Origin: Platanthera guangdongensis
Taxonomy: Eukaryota > Streptophyta > Magnoliopsida > Asparagales > Orchidaceae
Assembly: GCA_039583875.1 (NCBI GenBank)
Contig: CM077167.1
Span: forward strand, 154,583,010-154,647,009
Reading direction: 5' to 3'
Length of the DNA: 64,000 nucleotides
The notes beneath the pieces are model-generated. The model was not told the origin of the DNA, did not search any database, and worked only from the letters and a program-made list of their open reading frames with translations. Shown in pieces: positions 31,795 through 44,173 of this stretch (the first letter of the stretch is position 1; the number at the start of each line of letters is the position of its first letter). The position numbers were made by a program, and so were the translations under genes.

Positions 31795-32610
31795 CTATAA
31801 TAATCCATCAACAACATTAAATTGGGAATTTGACCCATCCAAAGCCTCAACCATGATTTGCTTCATGTTACTATCCAAATCCAAAGCCTGCCGAATCAGA
31901 TCAACCAGGTCATACTGAACTTCTGTCCATTTCAATTGTGCTTCAGCACTAGTCTGCTTGTTAACACAAGAGATCTCTAATGCCTCCAGCTCCCGAATCA
32001 AATGCTCGTCATGAACCAACAACAAGTTGGCTTGCAGAGGGGTCCTGCGACTCAACGCATTTGCAACTGTATTGCCTTTCTCAGGCACATAATGAATCTT
32101 GAATGTGTACTCCCCCAGGAACTCCATCCATCTTCGCTGCCGCATATTTAGATCCTTTTGATCCAACAAGTACTTCAGGCTCTTATGGTTGGTATAGATA
32201 TCGACCTTCACACCATACAGGTAATGCCTCCACAACTTCAGGGCAAATATCACGACCGCTAACTACAAGTCATGGACTGAATAATTCCTCTCATGTACCT
32301 TCAGCTGACGCGATCCATAAGCTATCACACTTCCATGCTGCAGTAGAACACAACCCAATCCACTGCCTGAAGCATCACTGTAGATCTCAAAGCCTTCGGT
32401 CCAACTCGACGAACTTAGAACAGACACCGTGGTCAACTGACTTTTCAACTCTTCGAAAGCTTGTGCGCACTCAAGCATCCAAATAAACTTCTGCACTTTC
32501 CTCGTTAGAGTCGTGAGGGGTAAAGCTATCCACAAGAAGTTCTCCACGAAGCGCCTGTAATAGCCGGCAAGCCCCAGAACACTCCGGACTTCCGCTACCG
32601 AAGACAGCAC
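31795..32610 (-). pseudogene. RNase H and connection domain of element C
   Basis: Two frames. 32263-32610 carries [15 protein letters not shown] and [14 protein letters not shown]. 31795-32253 carries [46 protein letters not shown], the gypsy RNase H, with TNH where TDH is usual, so a catalytic aspartate appears lost. A stop separates them at about 32255-32262. Confidence 0.86.
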
Positions 32611-32613
32611 AGG

Positions 32614-33129
32614 TCACTCCCGTATAGCAACTATCTTCACCGAATCCACCACAATTCCCTCTCCACTAACTATGTGACCAAGGAATGCTACTGAGGACAA
32701 CCAAAACTCATATTTGGAGAACTTGGCGTACAGTTGGTTCCTCATCAGCGTCTCCAACACCAAATGCAGATGTTTAAAGTGATCCTCCTCATACTGCGAG
32801 TACACCAATATATCGTCGATAAAGACGATCACAAAGTTGTCCAAGTACTCTCTAAAAGTTCTGTTCATCAGATCCATGAACATGGATGGTGCATTAGTCA
32901 GCCTAAACGGCATGACAGTAAACTCATAATGCCCGTATCTCGTGCTGAAAGCTGTCTTGGGGATATCACTTTCTCTTATCCTCAGCTGATAATATCTGAA
33001 TTTAAGATCCAATTTCGAGTACACTGATGAACCAACTAACTGATCGAACAGATCATCAATTCTTGGGATCGGGTACTTGTTTTTCTCCGTTAACTTGTTC
33101 AACTCTCGATAATCGATACAGAGACGCAA
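32614..33129 (-). pseudogene. Reverse transcriptase of element C
   Basis: [26 protein letters not shown], then [29 protein letters not shown] (normally MPFGLTNAP) and the catalytic box FIDD within [12 protein letters not shown]. It stops after VAIRE, and homology resumes in the next frame. Confidence 0.9.
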
Positions 33130-33198
33130 GCTTCTGTCCTTCTTCTTAATAAAAAGGACCTGTGCGCTCCAAGGCGATTAACTTGGATGCACATAACC

Positions 33199-33918
33199 CT
33201 ATTCCAACAGCTCTTGAAGTTGAACCTTCAGCTCCGCCATCTCCTTAGGCGCTAACTGATACGGGGAGCGTGACACAGGTTTGGCACCTGACACTAGCTC
33301 AATAGTGAAGTCAATCTCCCGCTGAGGTGGGGCTCCAGGGAGATCACCAGGGAACACATCAGGGTACTCGGATACCACTGGGATGCTGTCCAAAGCAGGC
33401 TTAGGCTTCGAAGCCTCCATTAGCGTGAAGAATAGCTTTTCACCAGCACGAACCGTCTTAACCATCTGAAGAGCAGACATCAAAGTCTTGCTCGACCCTT
33501 TCAAGCCTGTAAACGTCGTCTCACGACCAGTTCCCAATTTGACCTCCTTGCGATTACAATCAATGTATGTCTGCTGCTCCGAGAGCCAGTCCATACCAAA
33601 TATTACGTCGAATTCCACTAGCGGCAGTAACGATGCGTGCAAGTCAAACTCCTGACTCACAATCCGTATCTTTACGCCACAGACTCTATCTGTGTGCATT
33701 TAACACCCATTCGGCAACAACACATCCAGTTTGTCCTTTGCCATCGAAGAAGGTACTCCCATGCGCGATATAAATCATTCGGACAAAAAGGAGTGCGAAA
33801 CTCTCGTATCAAAGTGTGCTCTCGCCAGATTATCGCAAATCAAAACAAAGCATAATACAAACAGTAATAAGCTACCATGCACAAGTTAACAAGTATTTAA
33901 AGCTAACTTGCTACAAAT
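33199..33918 (-). pseudogene. Protease region of element C, active site lost
   Basis: 33199-33699 shows the second half of protease ([26 protein letters not shown]) and the linker to RT ([24 protein letters not shown]). Upstream, the frame reads FDTRVSHSFLSE where element F has [12 protein letters not shown]. The catalytic DTGA is therefore DTRV, and a stop follows within the loop region. Confidence 0.84.
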
Positions 33919-35076
33919 TTAAACCGTACTTGTCACCACATCAGCTTGCTTTATGGCCTCCTGCTGGACAAGGTTATAGAATCTAGGTTGAGCTGGAGCA
34001 TAATGGGATGCGGTTGACTCCACCGCCTTGCCCTTCTCCACATAGGTTGCTCTTGGCTTCCTCTCGGACTTTGGACGTTCGCTCCAATAGTCTCGGGCAA
34101 AGTGTCCCGGCTTTCCACAATTATAGCATGCGCCCGGGGTTCGGCCCGTAGTTTCCCCCGAAGCACCGGAAGAAGGGGCTGGACCCGAAGTCCTAGCCTT
34201 CTTATGGAACTTACGAAACCCAGACTTTGAGATAGTCGACACCTTGAACTCTGTCTTCTTAGCACTAGAGTCTTTCTTCGCTTGCACATTCCTCAGATCC
34301 TTCTCCAAAGACCGGGTCGTATTGAGCAGGGTCAAGAAGCCCTGCGTCATATGCCCCGAGAGCAGTAGCCTTAGGTCATCCCTCAGACCCTCATAGAAAT
34401 GGTTTGTCTTACACTCCTCATCAGCAAATGTAGAGCTAGCATACCGACCTAACCATGTAAAATCGTGGAGATACGCGTCCACACTACTCTCTCCTTGCGT
34501 CAACTTCTGTAATTCATTCTCCATCACGATCCTCTAAGCCGAAGGAAGGTGCTTTGCCAAGAATAACCTCGAAAATTATTCCATCGAGACGTCTGTGAGT
34601 TGTCTTCCCCTCAGGTGATGTAGCTCTAAACTTTCCCACCACAGCCGTGCATCTCCATCCAACAGGAAAGTAACTATGGTGATCATCTGCCACTCCTCCG
34701 TTTCTGTAGCTGTCAAGACTCTCTTTACTCGGGAGAGCCAATCCTCAGCTTGGGATGGGGTTTCCATCCCCGAGAACACCGGAGAATTGAATCCCATAAC
34801 ATGCTTGAGCTGCTTTTCAGTTGCTCTCCTAGGTACCAATGGCTCCAATACCACTTGCTCCACCCTTCTCGGTTTAACCGCTTGAAGCGGTACCTGCTCC
34901 ACTGCAGGGGCAGGCCGTTGCATTTGTCTTGCAGGCTGAGCAATTATCATAGCAAACACTGCTTCAACCACCAATCTTATGGTTTCTGCCAAGGGAGGTA
35001 TTGCAGGCACATCATTCGGTACACTACTTGCCTCAGAAACCGGGCGGTCTGACGGCCATGCACCACTCCTAGTCAC
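33919..35076 (-). pseudogene. Gag of element C
   Basis: 34576-35076 begins GTG-ACT-AGG (TRSGAWPS) with no ATG and contains the gag core (FNSPVFSGMETPSQAEDWLSRV; TFLLDGDARLWWESL). 33919-34527 has YLHDFTWLGRYASSTFADEECKTNHFYEGL and the knuckle CYNCGKPGHFARDY, in which the last Cys is Tyr. Two stops lie between the parts. The bases before the frame end in CCGTAG, like a splice acceptor (see findings). Confidence 0.85.
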
Positions 35077-35285
35077 CTACGGTCGTACAAAACACCATTA
35101 AGTGACCGAACAACATTACAATACGCAATTATAGGAACACGCAGGTTCCTCAAACATGTGTATTTTCATTCCTAAGTGGACATTCATGGGTTCTTTTTAT
35201 GTTGTAATGATGATGCACACACATGTGCTCACCACCCCTTAAAAGAATTCATCCATGAATTCATTTAAGCATGACCGGAACCGGT

Positions 35286-35297
35286 AGTCTGATACAA
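35286..35297 (-). promoter_or_regulatory. Primer-binding site of element C (initiator tRNA-Met, degenerate)
   Basis: The reverse complement reads TTGTATCAGACT against the canonical TGGTATCAGAGC, just inside the 5' LTR. Confidence 0.6.
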
Positions 35298-35299
35298 AT

Positions 35300-37366
35300 T
35301 ATAACACCCCTATCCGTCACATAACATATAGTAGTAGGTCTGGTCGGGGCCCGACGCCATATACCACAGACAGACCGAAGGATTACGAAATGAAACCATC
35401 CTTCCAATAACAAACGTCCTACACAGAGCACATTCTAGCGGAAGCATTTTAAATGTTGCAAAGAAAGAACTTAGGCACAACATGAATGTCAACTAAAATA
35501 TCCCAAAAGGAATGAGCGTACAAAATACACAAAGTACTTGGCCTTATGGTCTTACATGAGTTTACTTATACAAATAGTGTCTTCCAAACATCGGCGCGCA
35601 GGCCGTTCACACATGAGAATAAAAGTAAACATTAGCATAGGCCTTCGAGGGCCGACTCAGTAACCAGGGCTTTTACGCGCAATTGGCCACTAGACTTCGC
35701 AGCACCTGCAGGCAACAATCCACTGCAGCGGTGGCCAACAAAAGCAACGGTCAGCTAAAGCTGACCAAATTATAACGACCCCTCCTCTTAACTCGGGGCG
35801 GCGATGCTCCTTCCCTGCACTTTATTAGCATAGCCAAACAGTAGTGAAATTATACTTCATCACAGGCCTAGTCACACACGGCCACACAGCCCGTGCTCTT
35901 AGGACACACTCTCGGTGAACCTGGTCAAATCCGCGGTCTCACCACCGCACATTGGATGACAAATCTCGTGAGCATTTTAGGCTTTCCGACCTAAGCATAA
36001 TACCCTCCATCTATGCCAAAGGTAAGTACCACGTACCTTAGGTCTCTTTAACCGAACGACATAGAGCGGGTACGGTTCTGCCTAACCCGTTGCTCACACC
36101 GCAACGTCAATTTAAGCCATATGCGTGGGTCAAGCTTCCCCGAGTCCCAAATCGATCACACACTTTACATAACCCAGTTATGTGCAAGTTGGCTCCCAGG
36201 CCACCAAGATGGCAGAATCACGCTTCTGCCCATATTTCCGGGTGCACCATGAAGTTAGTCCCCAAGGTTCCATGTTACAATCTACCGCGTAGAAAACCCG
36301 AAAACAACCATCGACGCGCAGTCTTCTCCGTCCATCATGCATAATGAAACATCACTGATCCAGACCAACTTGTCCGGGTAGGCTTCACACACCATGCCTA
36401 TGTCTGTTCTTCGATTACTGACTCTACATGCAAAAAAACGGGGACTATTCATGTTTACCCGAAGGAAAAAGCTCGCACTCACCGCTCACTCGCGAGAGGG
36501 AGTTTGCTATGCAAGAAGGAAAGAGGACTTCATATGTCCAATAAGTGAATCGTTAACCTTGGGTTTCTCTTTGGCGCCATGAAGATCTAGATGGATGAAA
36601 AGCACCGCAATGGCCTCGCCTTAGTAGATCTGAACTCGGCATGTGATTTGGGGATCCGAAGCTCCACCGGCGGCCGGATCGCTCCTCCTTCTTCCTTGTT
36701 CTCCCCTCTCTCTAAAGCTTTAGAAGGAGAAAGCTTGAAGTGGAATAAGGGTTTCAAAACCTATTCCCGGACTTATCCCAGTAAGAACAGCCCTGGGCCC
36801 TTGGATCCCAAAAGAAGGAAACGGACGGCCACGATTCGCACTTAAAATCAATTTCCTGGGCTGAACACAGCTTGTGACACGGCCGTGTCCAAGGCCGTGT
36901 GCCTCAATCGACGCCGAAACCGTCGCATCCCGACCAGAACACGGGCCCTCGACACGCCCGTGTCAAACTTGACATGCCCGTATTGATCAGTACACACCCA
37001 TATTGCGGGGCGTGTTCCTTAATTGACACAGGACCAAAAACAACCCGAAGAGGACACAGGTTCTCGACACGCCCATGTTGATTTCGACACGCCCGTGTAA
37101 ACCTGAACACGCCTGAGCTCCAAGCCGTGTTCCACCCCCGACACAACCCGACCAACTGCCCGAGCAGGACACGGGCATGGACACGCCCGTGTCTCAAGCC
37201 GTGTTCGCTGTCTCGAGTGCATTTTGTCAACCACTCATGAAGTTCGTCGAACCCGAGCACGACACGGCCCCGGACATGCCCGTGTCACATGCCGTGTGAC
37301 CCTTACCAAGAACCAAACTTGGCTCTAAATGCTGTCCGTCCCTCTTTTGAGTTTTGGGGCGTTACA
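35300..37366 (-). repeat. Element C 5' LTR (right)
   Basis: 2067 bp. The left end reads TATAACACC (TG mutated to TA) and the right end GGGGCGTTACA. It contains the dyad array at 36876-37118 and aligns with the two pieces on the left. Confidence 0.94.
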
Positions 37367-37371
37367 TTTGA
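37367..37371. repeat. Target-site duplication of element C (right), TTTGA
   Basis: Identical to 8682-8686. Confidence 0.92.
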
Positions 37372-37551
37372 AATCTTAATGATTAACATGTTTACCAATT
37401 TCCAATGCAAATCAGTTGAGTAATCTTAATGAATTTGGTTGAAGAGCAAGGAATTCAAAACTTGTTTATATGTTGGTTAATATTTGCTTACTCAAGGTCT
37501 TGCAATGATTCATTTTTGCTAGAAACTAGTAAAGGTTTAGCGGTGAGGGTG
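37372..37551 (+). mobile_element. Element G internal 3' region, right piece, with polypurine tract
   Basis: Contains TTTTGCTAGAAACTAGTAAA and ends GCGGTGAGGGTG. This matches the reverse complement of element H internal DNA next to its LTR (42098-42140). The terminal purine-rich run would be the polypurine tract. Confidence 0.75.
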
Positions 37552-39003
37552 TGATAAATTCTCAAAAAGAAGTTATCTTGGATCCAAATTCTTATCTATT
37601 TGATTAATATAATTGATAAATACAAGTTAGAATGTATTAAATTAAGAATATCTTGGTTTTTGATTAAAGTAAGGGTATTATGGTCATTTTAACTTATTTT
37701 TGATGTAGGAATTTTGAAGTATCCACCTCATGGAGTCAATGACAGAGCTTATTTGAAGTCTAGGAAAAAGGACAGAAGAGTTGTTGCAAATTAATTGCAG
37801 TTTAGAGTAGTTTTTAGTAATGCATAAAATTTGTTACAACATATTTTCACAGTACAAAAATTATGTTATAACATTTGTGCGGAAAAAAAATTTGAAATCC
37901 GAAATTATTCAAATTTGGGCTGCTTTCAAAGGATAAATAAGGCATCCTTTCAACATTTAAAACATTCCTTTTGAATGAGGAGACTATATAAAGGATTATG
38001 AGAGAAGAATTATTCAATCCTTCATCATATTCAAAATTTCCAAGAGAGAAAGAACTTGGGTTTGAAAGAGAAGAAGTAGTCGCACGGATCTTCATCAAAG
38101 AGAGGTTTTGCACACGTTGGAGTGTAATTTCCTGCAGCGTTTAGACCGCTAAACATCATGTCTTATAAGATCCCTCTAGTTTTGCAGTGGAGTTCTCAAA
38201 TCATGAACTAATTCTATAGGTTTTGTATTTTGAAAGTACTTTGTTCTGTTTTGATGTGATCGCTACTCTTACTTTGGTTTATGAAATATTTGGTGTGATT
38301 TCTTTATTGAGTTTTTGATCTTATTGGTAAAACTTTGGATTATATTTGCATTCTATGCTCCACTTCGAGCGATGAGACGTGTGAGGATTTGAATGGAAAT
38401 TATTTTACTACGCGGCGAGATTCGAAGGATGAGTTGCGTAAATCTTTAACCAAAGATTTCGGCATATTTTACTGCACTTCAAGATTTGAGAAAGGAGAGG
38501 CGTAAGTGTATCATTAACTCAATATAGCATAGAAGGGAGAAAAAGATTTTACCTCTACGTTAGCAGCTTTAGTTTTTATTATTATTCATATTTCTCGTTT
38601 CGCCTGAGTTAGAGATGACAAGAGAACGAGAGATATAGTGATTTTTGATATCGAGAGATACAAATTTCTACCTTAAAATTGTTGCAAGAAAACGCACCAA
38701 GTTGTCTCATAACTATCTTTCATTGATCCATCATAATATACTTAGGAAATAAAAATACAAGATCATTTTCTCACCATTTGATAAAGAGTAATTTTAGGTA
38801 GTGGTTATTATTTTTTCTTAGAATTTTAATTTAGTTCTAAAACCCTTTAAATTGACTCACTTGGATTTAAAGAGAAGGTTAACTAGTATTTGCGAGCGTT
38901 AGATTAATTATCTCTTTGTTGGAACGATCTTTACTCACTCTTTATTACTTGATCTGACACGTACACTTGCGTAGTTTACGTATACCTATTTTTGGGCGTA
39001 TCA
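37552..39003 (+). repeat. Element G 3' LTR (TGATAAATTCTC...GGGCGTATCA)
   Basis: 1452 bp, plus orientation. The reverse complement of its end (TTGATACGCCCAAAA to the lysine-like AAGTAATAAAG region) matches 40819 onward, the LTR of element H. A TATA box (CTATATAAAG) lies at 37984-37993. No coding frame is supported inside. Confidence 0.82.
37984..37993 (+). promoter_or_regulatory. TATA box in element G LTR
   Basis: CTATATAAAG, about 430 bp from the LTR start, in the LTR's own orientation. Confidence 0.55.
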
Positions 39004-39870
39004 ACCGTAGCACGGTGGCATTCACCATGCTACCTTGGCTAGATGGTCTGCCCTTTGCCCTCATAGCAGATTACAGCATCATTAGGTGCCAGTCCCCCTA
39101 ATCAAGTGCACACCGCAGCACAGTGACCTTGACTTCACTCCCTTGGATCGAAGGTCTACCAGTCACCTTCTTAGCAAGTTATGACATTATTAGGGGACAA
39201 TCTCCTTAGTCGCATGCAGCCTACAACACCCTTGACTTCACTACACAGGCTCGAAGCATCTATCCTTTGCCTGTGTAGTAGGTTATGATATCGTCAGGGT
39301 TCAATCTCAGTGACCTCCCATTGTTGCGGATCAAAGGTCTGCCTTTTTCCCTCACAGTGGGTCACGACATTGCCGGGGTCTGCCCCCCATCACGCTTGTT
39401 AGCTATTTGAAGCGTCTCCCCTTCATCATCTTATTGAGACAACACCCTAGTGACCTCCCACGGTCACGGCTCAAAGTTCTGCCTATCTCCCCCAAAGTAG
39501 GTCACAACACTGTCAGGACCTTCCCCCTCACGGTCACCCTGGTTTGAAGATCCGCCCTTCACTACCAAGGACAATCCGCAGCACGTTGTCCTTGACCTCT
39601 CACTACCCTGGCTAAAAGCATCCGTCGTTCGCCCGTATAGTGGGTTATGAAACAATCAAGGTCTCGTACCCCCTTACCTCACTGTCAAGGCTCAAAGGTC
39701 CGTCCTTTCCCCCCATAGTAGGTCCCGCCATAGCCAATGACAACATACGGTATGGTGGCCTTGACCTCTTACTACCCCGGCTCGAAACATCCCCCCTTCT
39801 CCTATGTAGTAGGTTACGACATCGTCAGGGTCACATCCTCACCCCATTGGCATCTAAAAACAAACAAAAG
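39004..39870. repeat. Diverged tandem repeats, irregular period of roughly 80-125 bp
   Basis: A repeating theme is visible: 'ccttgac(c/t)tcactac...ggctcgaag(c/g)atc...cctttgcc...tagta(g)gttatgacat(t/c)gtcagggt'. At least seven degenerate copies can be followed by eye (39060, 39170, 39260, 39350, 39490, 39640 and 39800 regions). There is no homology by eye to the element A array, but it stands in the same place relative to an antisense-type ORF. Confidence 0.7.
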
Positions 39871-40054
39871 CACAAAACAAAGTCACGCATAAAATAATAG
39901 TGTTGACACCACAAGCAATGCTCTAAGCCAGTGCACAAAAAACATCCAAAACATTATAATGGCAGTGTAAAACATCAACATATATACAAAGGTACAAATA
40001 CAAATATGAATACACCACAAAAAGGATAAATGTACAAGATACAATAGGGCGAAA

Positions 40055-40818
40055 CTACTCCCCGCCCTCGATATCAACATCAGAGCTAGTGCTCTCATCC
40101 TCAAATAGGTATCTAAAGTCGAGCACGGATACATCACATTTGTGCTTCCACATTATCAGTCGCAGGGTCTCCCACATCACCTTCTTGTGGGTTGTGTCTT
40201 GTTCATCCACCATCTGAGGTTCTACCTCATTAGTCCAGACCTCCTCGTAGATTTCCTCTGAAAGTAAAAAATGATCCCTCATATAATTAATGGAGTCCTT
40301 ATACTTCGCAACTCCAAAGGCCTTCAACTCTGCAGTCTGCTCTTGCAAAGAAAGACACTTTACCTCAATCTTCGAGGACCCCAGCTTGTCCTCATGGCAA
40401 GCCACTTCTCCCTATGCGCTCTTTAGTAAATGCACTATCTTCTCAGCAAGGGAACCCTCCATCTAATGTTTCGCCAGCGGTCACTCCAGCTCTGATCATA
40501 GCTCGGACTTGATCTGGCAGAAGCAAGACACATCATGATCTCGCCTTCCCCACGAGTCAGTAAGGGAGCTCTTCAATCCCCCGAAGATCTTCCTAAAGTG
40601 TAAGGTATCCATCCTTCAGGCTCGTGTGGTGATCATTCCATGTGAGTGTGATGCTGGCTTGAACTCTAGTTTGTAAAAAGGAAGAAGTCAAATTTCAGAC
40701 AAGTTAACAAGCAAGTAGGAACAAAATGATGTACTCTCCGTATTATCCATCACTTCCAAAGAGGAAGACATGCTCTTCATCGCTGTCGTTGGCGGCACAG
40801 GAGCCCCCTCATGATATA
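40055..40818 (-). pseudogene. Decayed coiled-coil ORF, probably the antisense ORF of another Tat-type element
   Basis: The open part (40055-40405) reads ACHEDKLGSSKIEVKCLSLQ, then KDSINYMRDHFLLSEEIYEE, and ends in an acidic tail (DESTSSDVDIEGGE). Upstream the frame continues in pieces with stops (DTLHFRKIFGGLKSSLTDSW). A first block at 40688-40818 reads GAPVPPTTAMKSMSSSLEVM and is followed by a GT...AG interval (about 40669-40737) that could be an intron. Coiled-coil content and position beside a tandem array parallel the extra ORF at 3-830. It is cut by element H at 40818. Confidence 0.5.
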
Positions 40819-42097
40819 TGATACGCCCAAAATGGGTATATATTACATGCAAGTGTACGCGTCGAATCAAGTAATACAATGTGAATAAAGATCATTTCCA
40901 CGAAGAGGTGATAGATTTAGTGTTTGCAAATACTAGTTAAGCCTTTTCTCCAAATCCAAGTAAGTTAAGAATGATGATGATTTAATTATTGTAAACTACA
41001 AATAAAAACTCTTAATTAAAAATAAACTACAATTACTTGAGGAAATACTTTTTATTAATTGAAAAACTAATCTTGTATCATGATTTCCTATGCCTAGCGT
41101 GATGAAATTAAAAAGGTGACTTCATGAGTATGTGTGGTGAAACATCTTGCAACGATTTTAAAGTAGAAGATCTGTATCTCTCGATATCGAAAATCCCTAG
41201 TCTTTGTTTTCGCTTAGGTGAAACAAGTACCGCATAAAGATCAAAAACCAAAGTTGCTAACATCAAGAGGAAGTCTCTTTCTCCCTTCAAATGTTATATC
41301 GAATCTAAGACGCACTTACGCAACTCCTCTCTCGATTTATGGAGTGCAGTAGAAAAGTGAAACCCTGAACAAAAGCTTCAAAATAAAGATCTTAAATTCG
41401 ATAAAGAACATTCACCAAACAATCATAAAGAAAAATTATCAAAACATCATCACACAAACCATAGTACTCTCACAATACAAGATTAAAAGTAATTAGTTCA
41501 TGTTGACGGAGGAAACACACAAAGTATTTGGAGAGATCTTACAATACATGATGAAATTGACAAATAAACGATGTAGGATTCTCCTTATGACGTCCCTCGC
41601 TCGATCAACCCGGAGATCCGTCATCTTCCTTGCTTCGGCCGCCCCTTTAATGGTGGATTTTTGAAAAGCCTAGATGAAGAACTCCCTTTCTCTTCAAAAT
41701 GATGAATAATGAATAACTCCTGAATAATCCTCCATAAAAAACGTCCAACCCTTTCCCCAAAGGATGCCTCTTTCCAAAATTGCAAATGACGTAATTTTTG
41801 AATTTTGAAAATTGAAATTCCTCCAAATGTTGCAACCTTTTTTCGAAACGTTGCAACCTTTTTTCCAAAGGTTACAATGTTTTTTCCAGCAGATGATATT
41901 TGGGCAGATTTTGATTCTCCAAGCAGATTTCTTTGGCGTTACTTGCGCTAATACATAGGAAAAAAACCGGAATAGGCACAAATTAAATAAATATGAATTA
42001 ACTTTCATTTCGAATATATTTAAACTCGTTTTAAGCACTTAGAACATATATTAAGTCTAAAAATTGAGGTAGATAACTTTTTTGTGAGAAGTTATCA
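40819..42097 (-). repeat. Element H 3' LTR
   Basis: 1279 bp with terminal TGATA/TATCA. Palindromes GTTGCAAC start at 41829 and 41850 and a variant GTTACAAT at 41871, each step exactly 21 bp, about 220-270 bp from the LTR's 5' end. Confidence 0.82.
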
Positions 42098-44173
42098 CAC
42101 CTCCACACTTAAACCTTTGCTAGTCCCTAGCAATGACAATTCCAATCATTGAATTGAGTGAAAGGGTGCACTCAAAATAAAAATCTACCATGATCATTTT
42201 TCTTAGAAAGAATTAAGGAGAGCCTACTCAAGAGTTTTGATTAAACCAACTGAGGATTTGTCAAACAGTAATGGTTCAAACGATTCAACTATTCATTAGT
42301 TTGATGAAAGATAAAGCTCAATTAAAATTTTCTAGTGTGGTGTGTGTTATCCTTTTAAATCATTGACTCCCCTAAATTTTTCTCATCGAACTTCCTAAAT
42401 AACTAAGAAGGAATGAGAATAAGCCAAGTTTTTGACTTAACCTCCACTGGAGTTAGTAGTTTAATTTGACGAGAAAATACGAGAACTTATGGAGGAAATA
42501 GCTCTGGCTTGATTAGAAATAAATTGCAATAATAAAAAGTATTTCCCTTGTTAATATACTTAATAACTCTTTAAACTATGAGGTTCATTTTTCAATTATC
42601 ATCATTTTAGTCCATAGTTGGGATCATTCCAAGTAGGTGTACACACACTTAGGCCACATATCACTATGATATTTTTATATTATATTTTTTTTGTTAATCA
42701 TAGTTGAGATCATTCCAAGTATGAATATACATACCTAGGCCGCAGATCACTATGACATATTCTTTTTTTAATCTTTTTTTATATAGTCATAGTAGAGATC
42801 GTTTCAAGTAGGTGTACACACACTTAAGCCACATATCACTACAACTCACAAATTTTTTCTTTTAAAAATCCCTCATAGTTGAAAAGTTATTAAGAAATTA
42901 CTATTAGGAATGTGAGGAAATTATGCATTGTAATCAAAAGTTCAAGCTCAAAGGATAGTGAGTGATCGAATTAAATATAGGTAGTGAGACACGAATTGAT
43001 CAAAGGAAAATCCTAACCATCCTCACAAAATAAACGACTCACTCAACACTTTGATTGAAGTCTCCAACTTGGTTATTGCTCGCCCTTCCGTCATTATTGT
43101 TAGAAGTCAATAAAAATTTATTTTTAGGGAGAAATTTTTTTTTAAAGAATATTATGGATACATAAATATTTAAAAGAGCTTTTACACATCTCACTAACTT
43201 CAAATTGAAAATGTGAACCACTAAGAATGACCATCATACAAACACTAATCATCAAATAGAATTGAATAACTTATTCGTTAATTATGTCAAGAATTAGGAT
43301 CAACCATTATTGTTACAAAAGTTGACTCCTCACCCAATTAATGGGGGTTATACCACCCCCACCTCCACACTTTTGACCTTTGCTAGTCTCTAGCAAAACG
43401 ACTTCAATACCCAAGAATTCTAATTAAAATATTTTTACTAATCAACACATAAATAAAAGGACAAAAATAAGGACAAAATGAGACTTGTAATTTAAATACT
43501 CCCCTGAGAATTGGAGTGTCTTCATAGTTTTCCATTGACTCAATGATGCACTCACTTTACTCTGTTATGGAATGACCATCATCAATCTTAGCCATGTGAT
43601 GTAGCCTGCAAAACTCAAATCTTGGACATATACAAAGGTTAAAGCACAAAATAGAGTTTTGTCCAATTCTACGTATAGCATCGAAAAAATAATCAAAAGT
43701 GACATAATCATATCATGATCATGTAAGGTTAGAACTATCATTTTGTCATCCTAATAATGCCGCAAAGTATTAAGTTTACGACATTGTAGGAATCATCAGA
43801 TAAACAACACAACTCATAACAGCATGCTAGACCATAACATGACATAACAAGCGTACTAGAAAGACAATTTTATATTTTAGATTAGCTTGAAGGTAGGCAA
43901 AATAAGAGTGTTTCACAATAACCAACATACAAAACATCAACATGTCATAAAAACATATCACAAAGTACAATAAAAATAATACACCTCAATAAATTATGTC
44001 CAATGATCATCATATAATAAGCCAAAAATTCTTACCATCACAACGAGTCGAAGTATTAATTTCAATTTATTACATGTACTAAACAATCATAGAAGATCAT
44101 AATTTCATTCAAAGTAATAATCATACAGGACAAGATAACCATGAGATGAAACCATGAGCAGGCAATGTAATAC
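42098..44173. other. Element H internal DNA, non-coding, AT-rich
   Basis: No supported reading frame. A three-copy tandem repeat lies at about 42612-42845. A second copy of the LTR-adjacent motif (CCTCCACACTT...CTTTGCTAGT) lies at 43366-43400. The rest shows nothing recognisable. Confidence 0.6.
42612..42845. repeat. Three-copy tandem repeat, 86-89 bp
   Basis: GATCATTCCAAGTA-type starts at 42622, 42708 and 42797, followed each time by 'acacactta(g)gccacatatcacta'. Confidence 0.85.

Larger units (their letters stand above)
8687..37366 (-). mobile_element. Element C: Tekay/Del-like chromovirus (Ty3/gypsy) with nested insertions
   Basis: Full element between perfect TTTGA duplications, with LTRs of about 2.07 kb. 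The left (3') LTR is split by element B into 8687-8985 and 28637-30407; the right (5') LTR is 35300-37366. Minus-strand order is gag, protease, RT, RNase H, integrase and chromodomain. Over the first 299 bases the two LTRs differ at roughly one base in ten by eye, mostly transitions, so the insertion is old. All coding parts carry stops. Confidence 0.93.

Noticed and set aside
37552..42097. G and H LTRs as one element with inverted ends
   Set aside because: Their orientations are opposite and each has its own adjoining polypurine tract, so they are two separate insertions of related elements.
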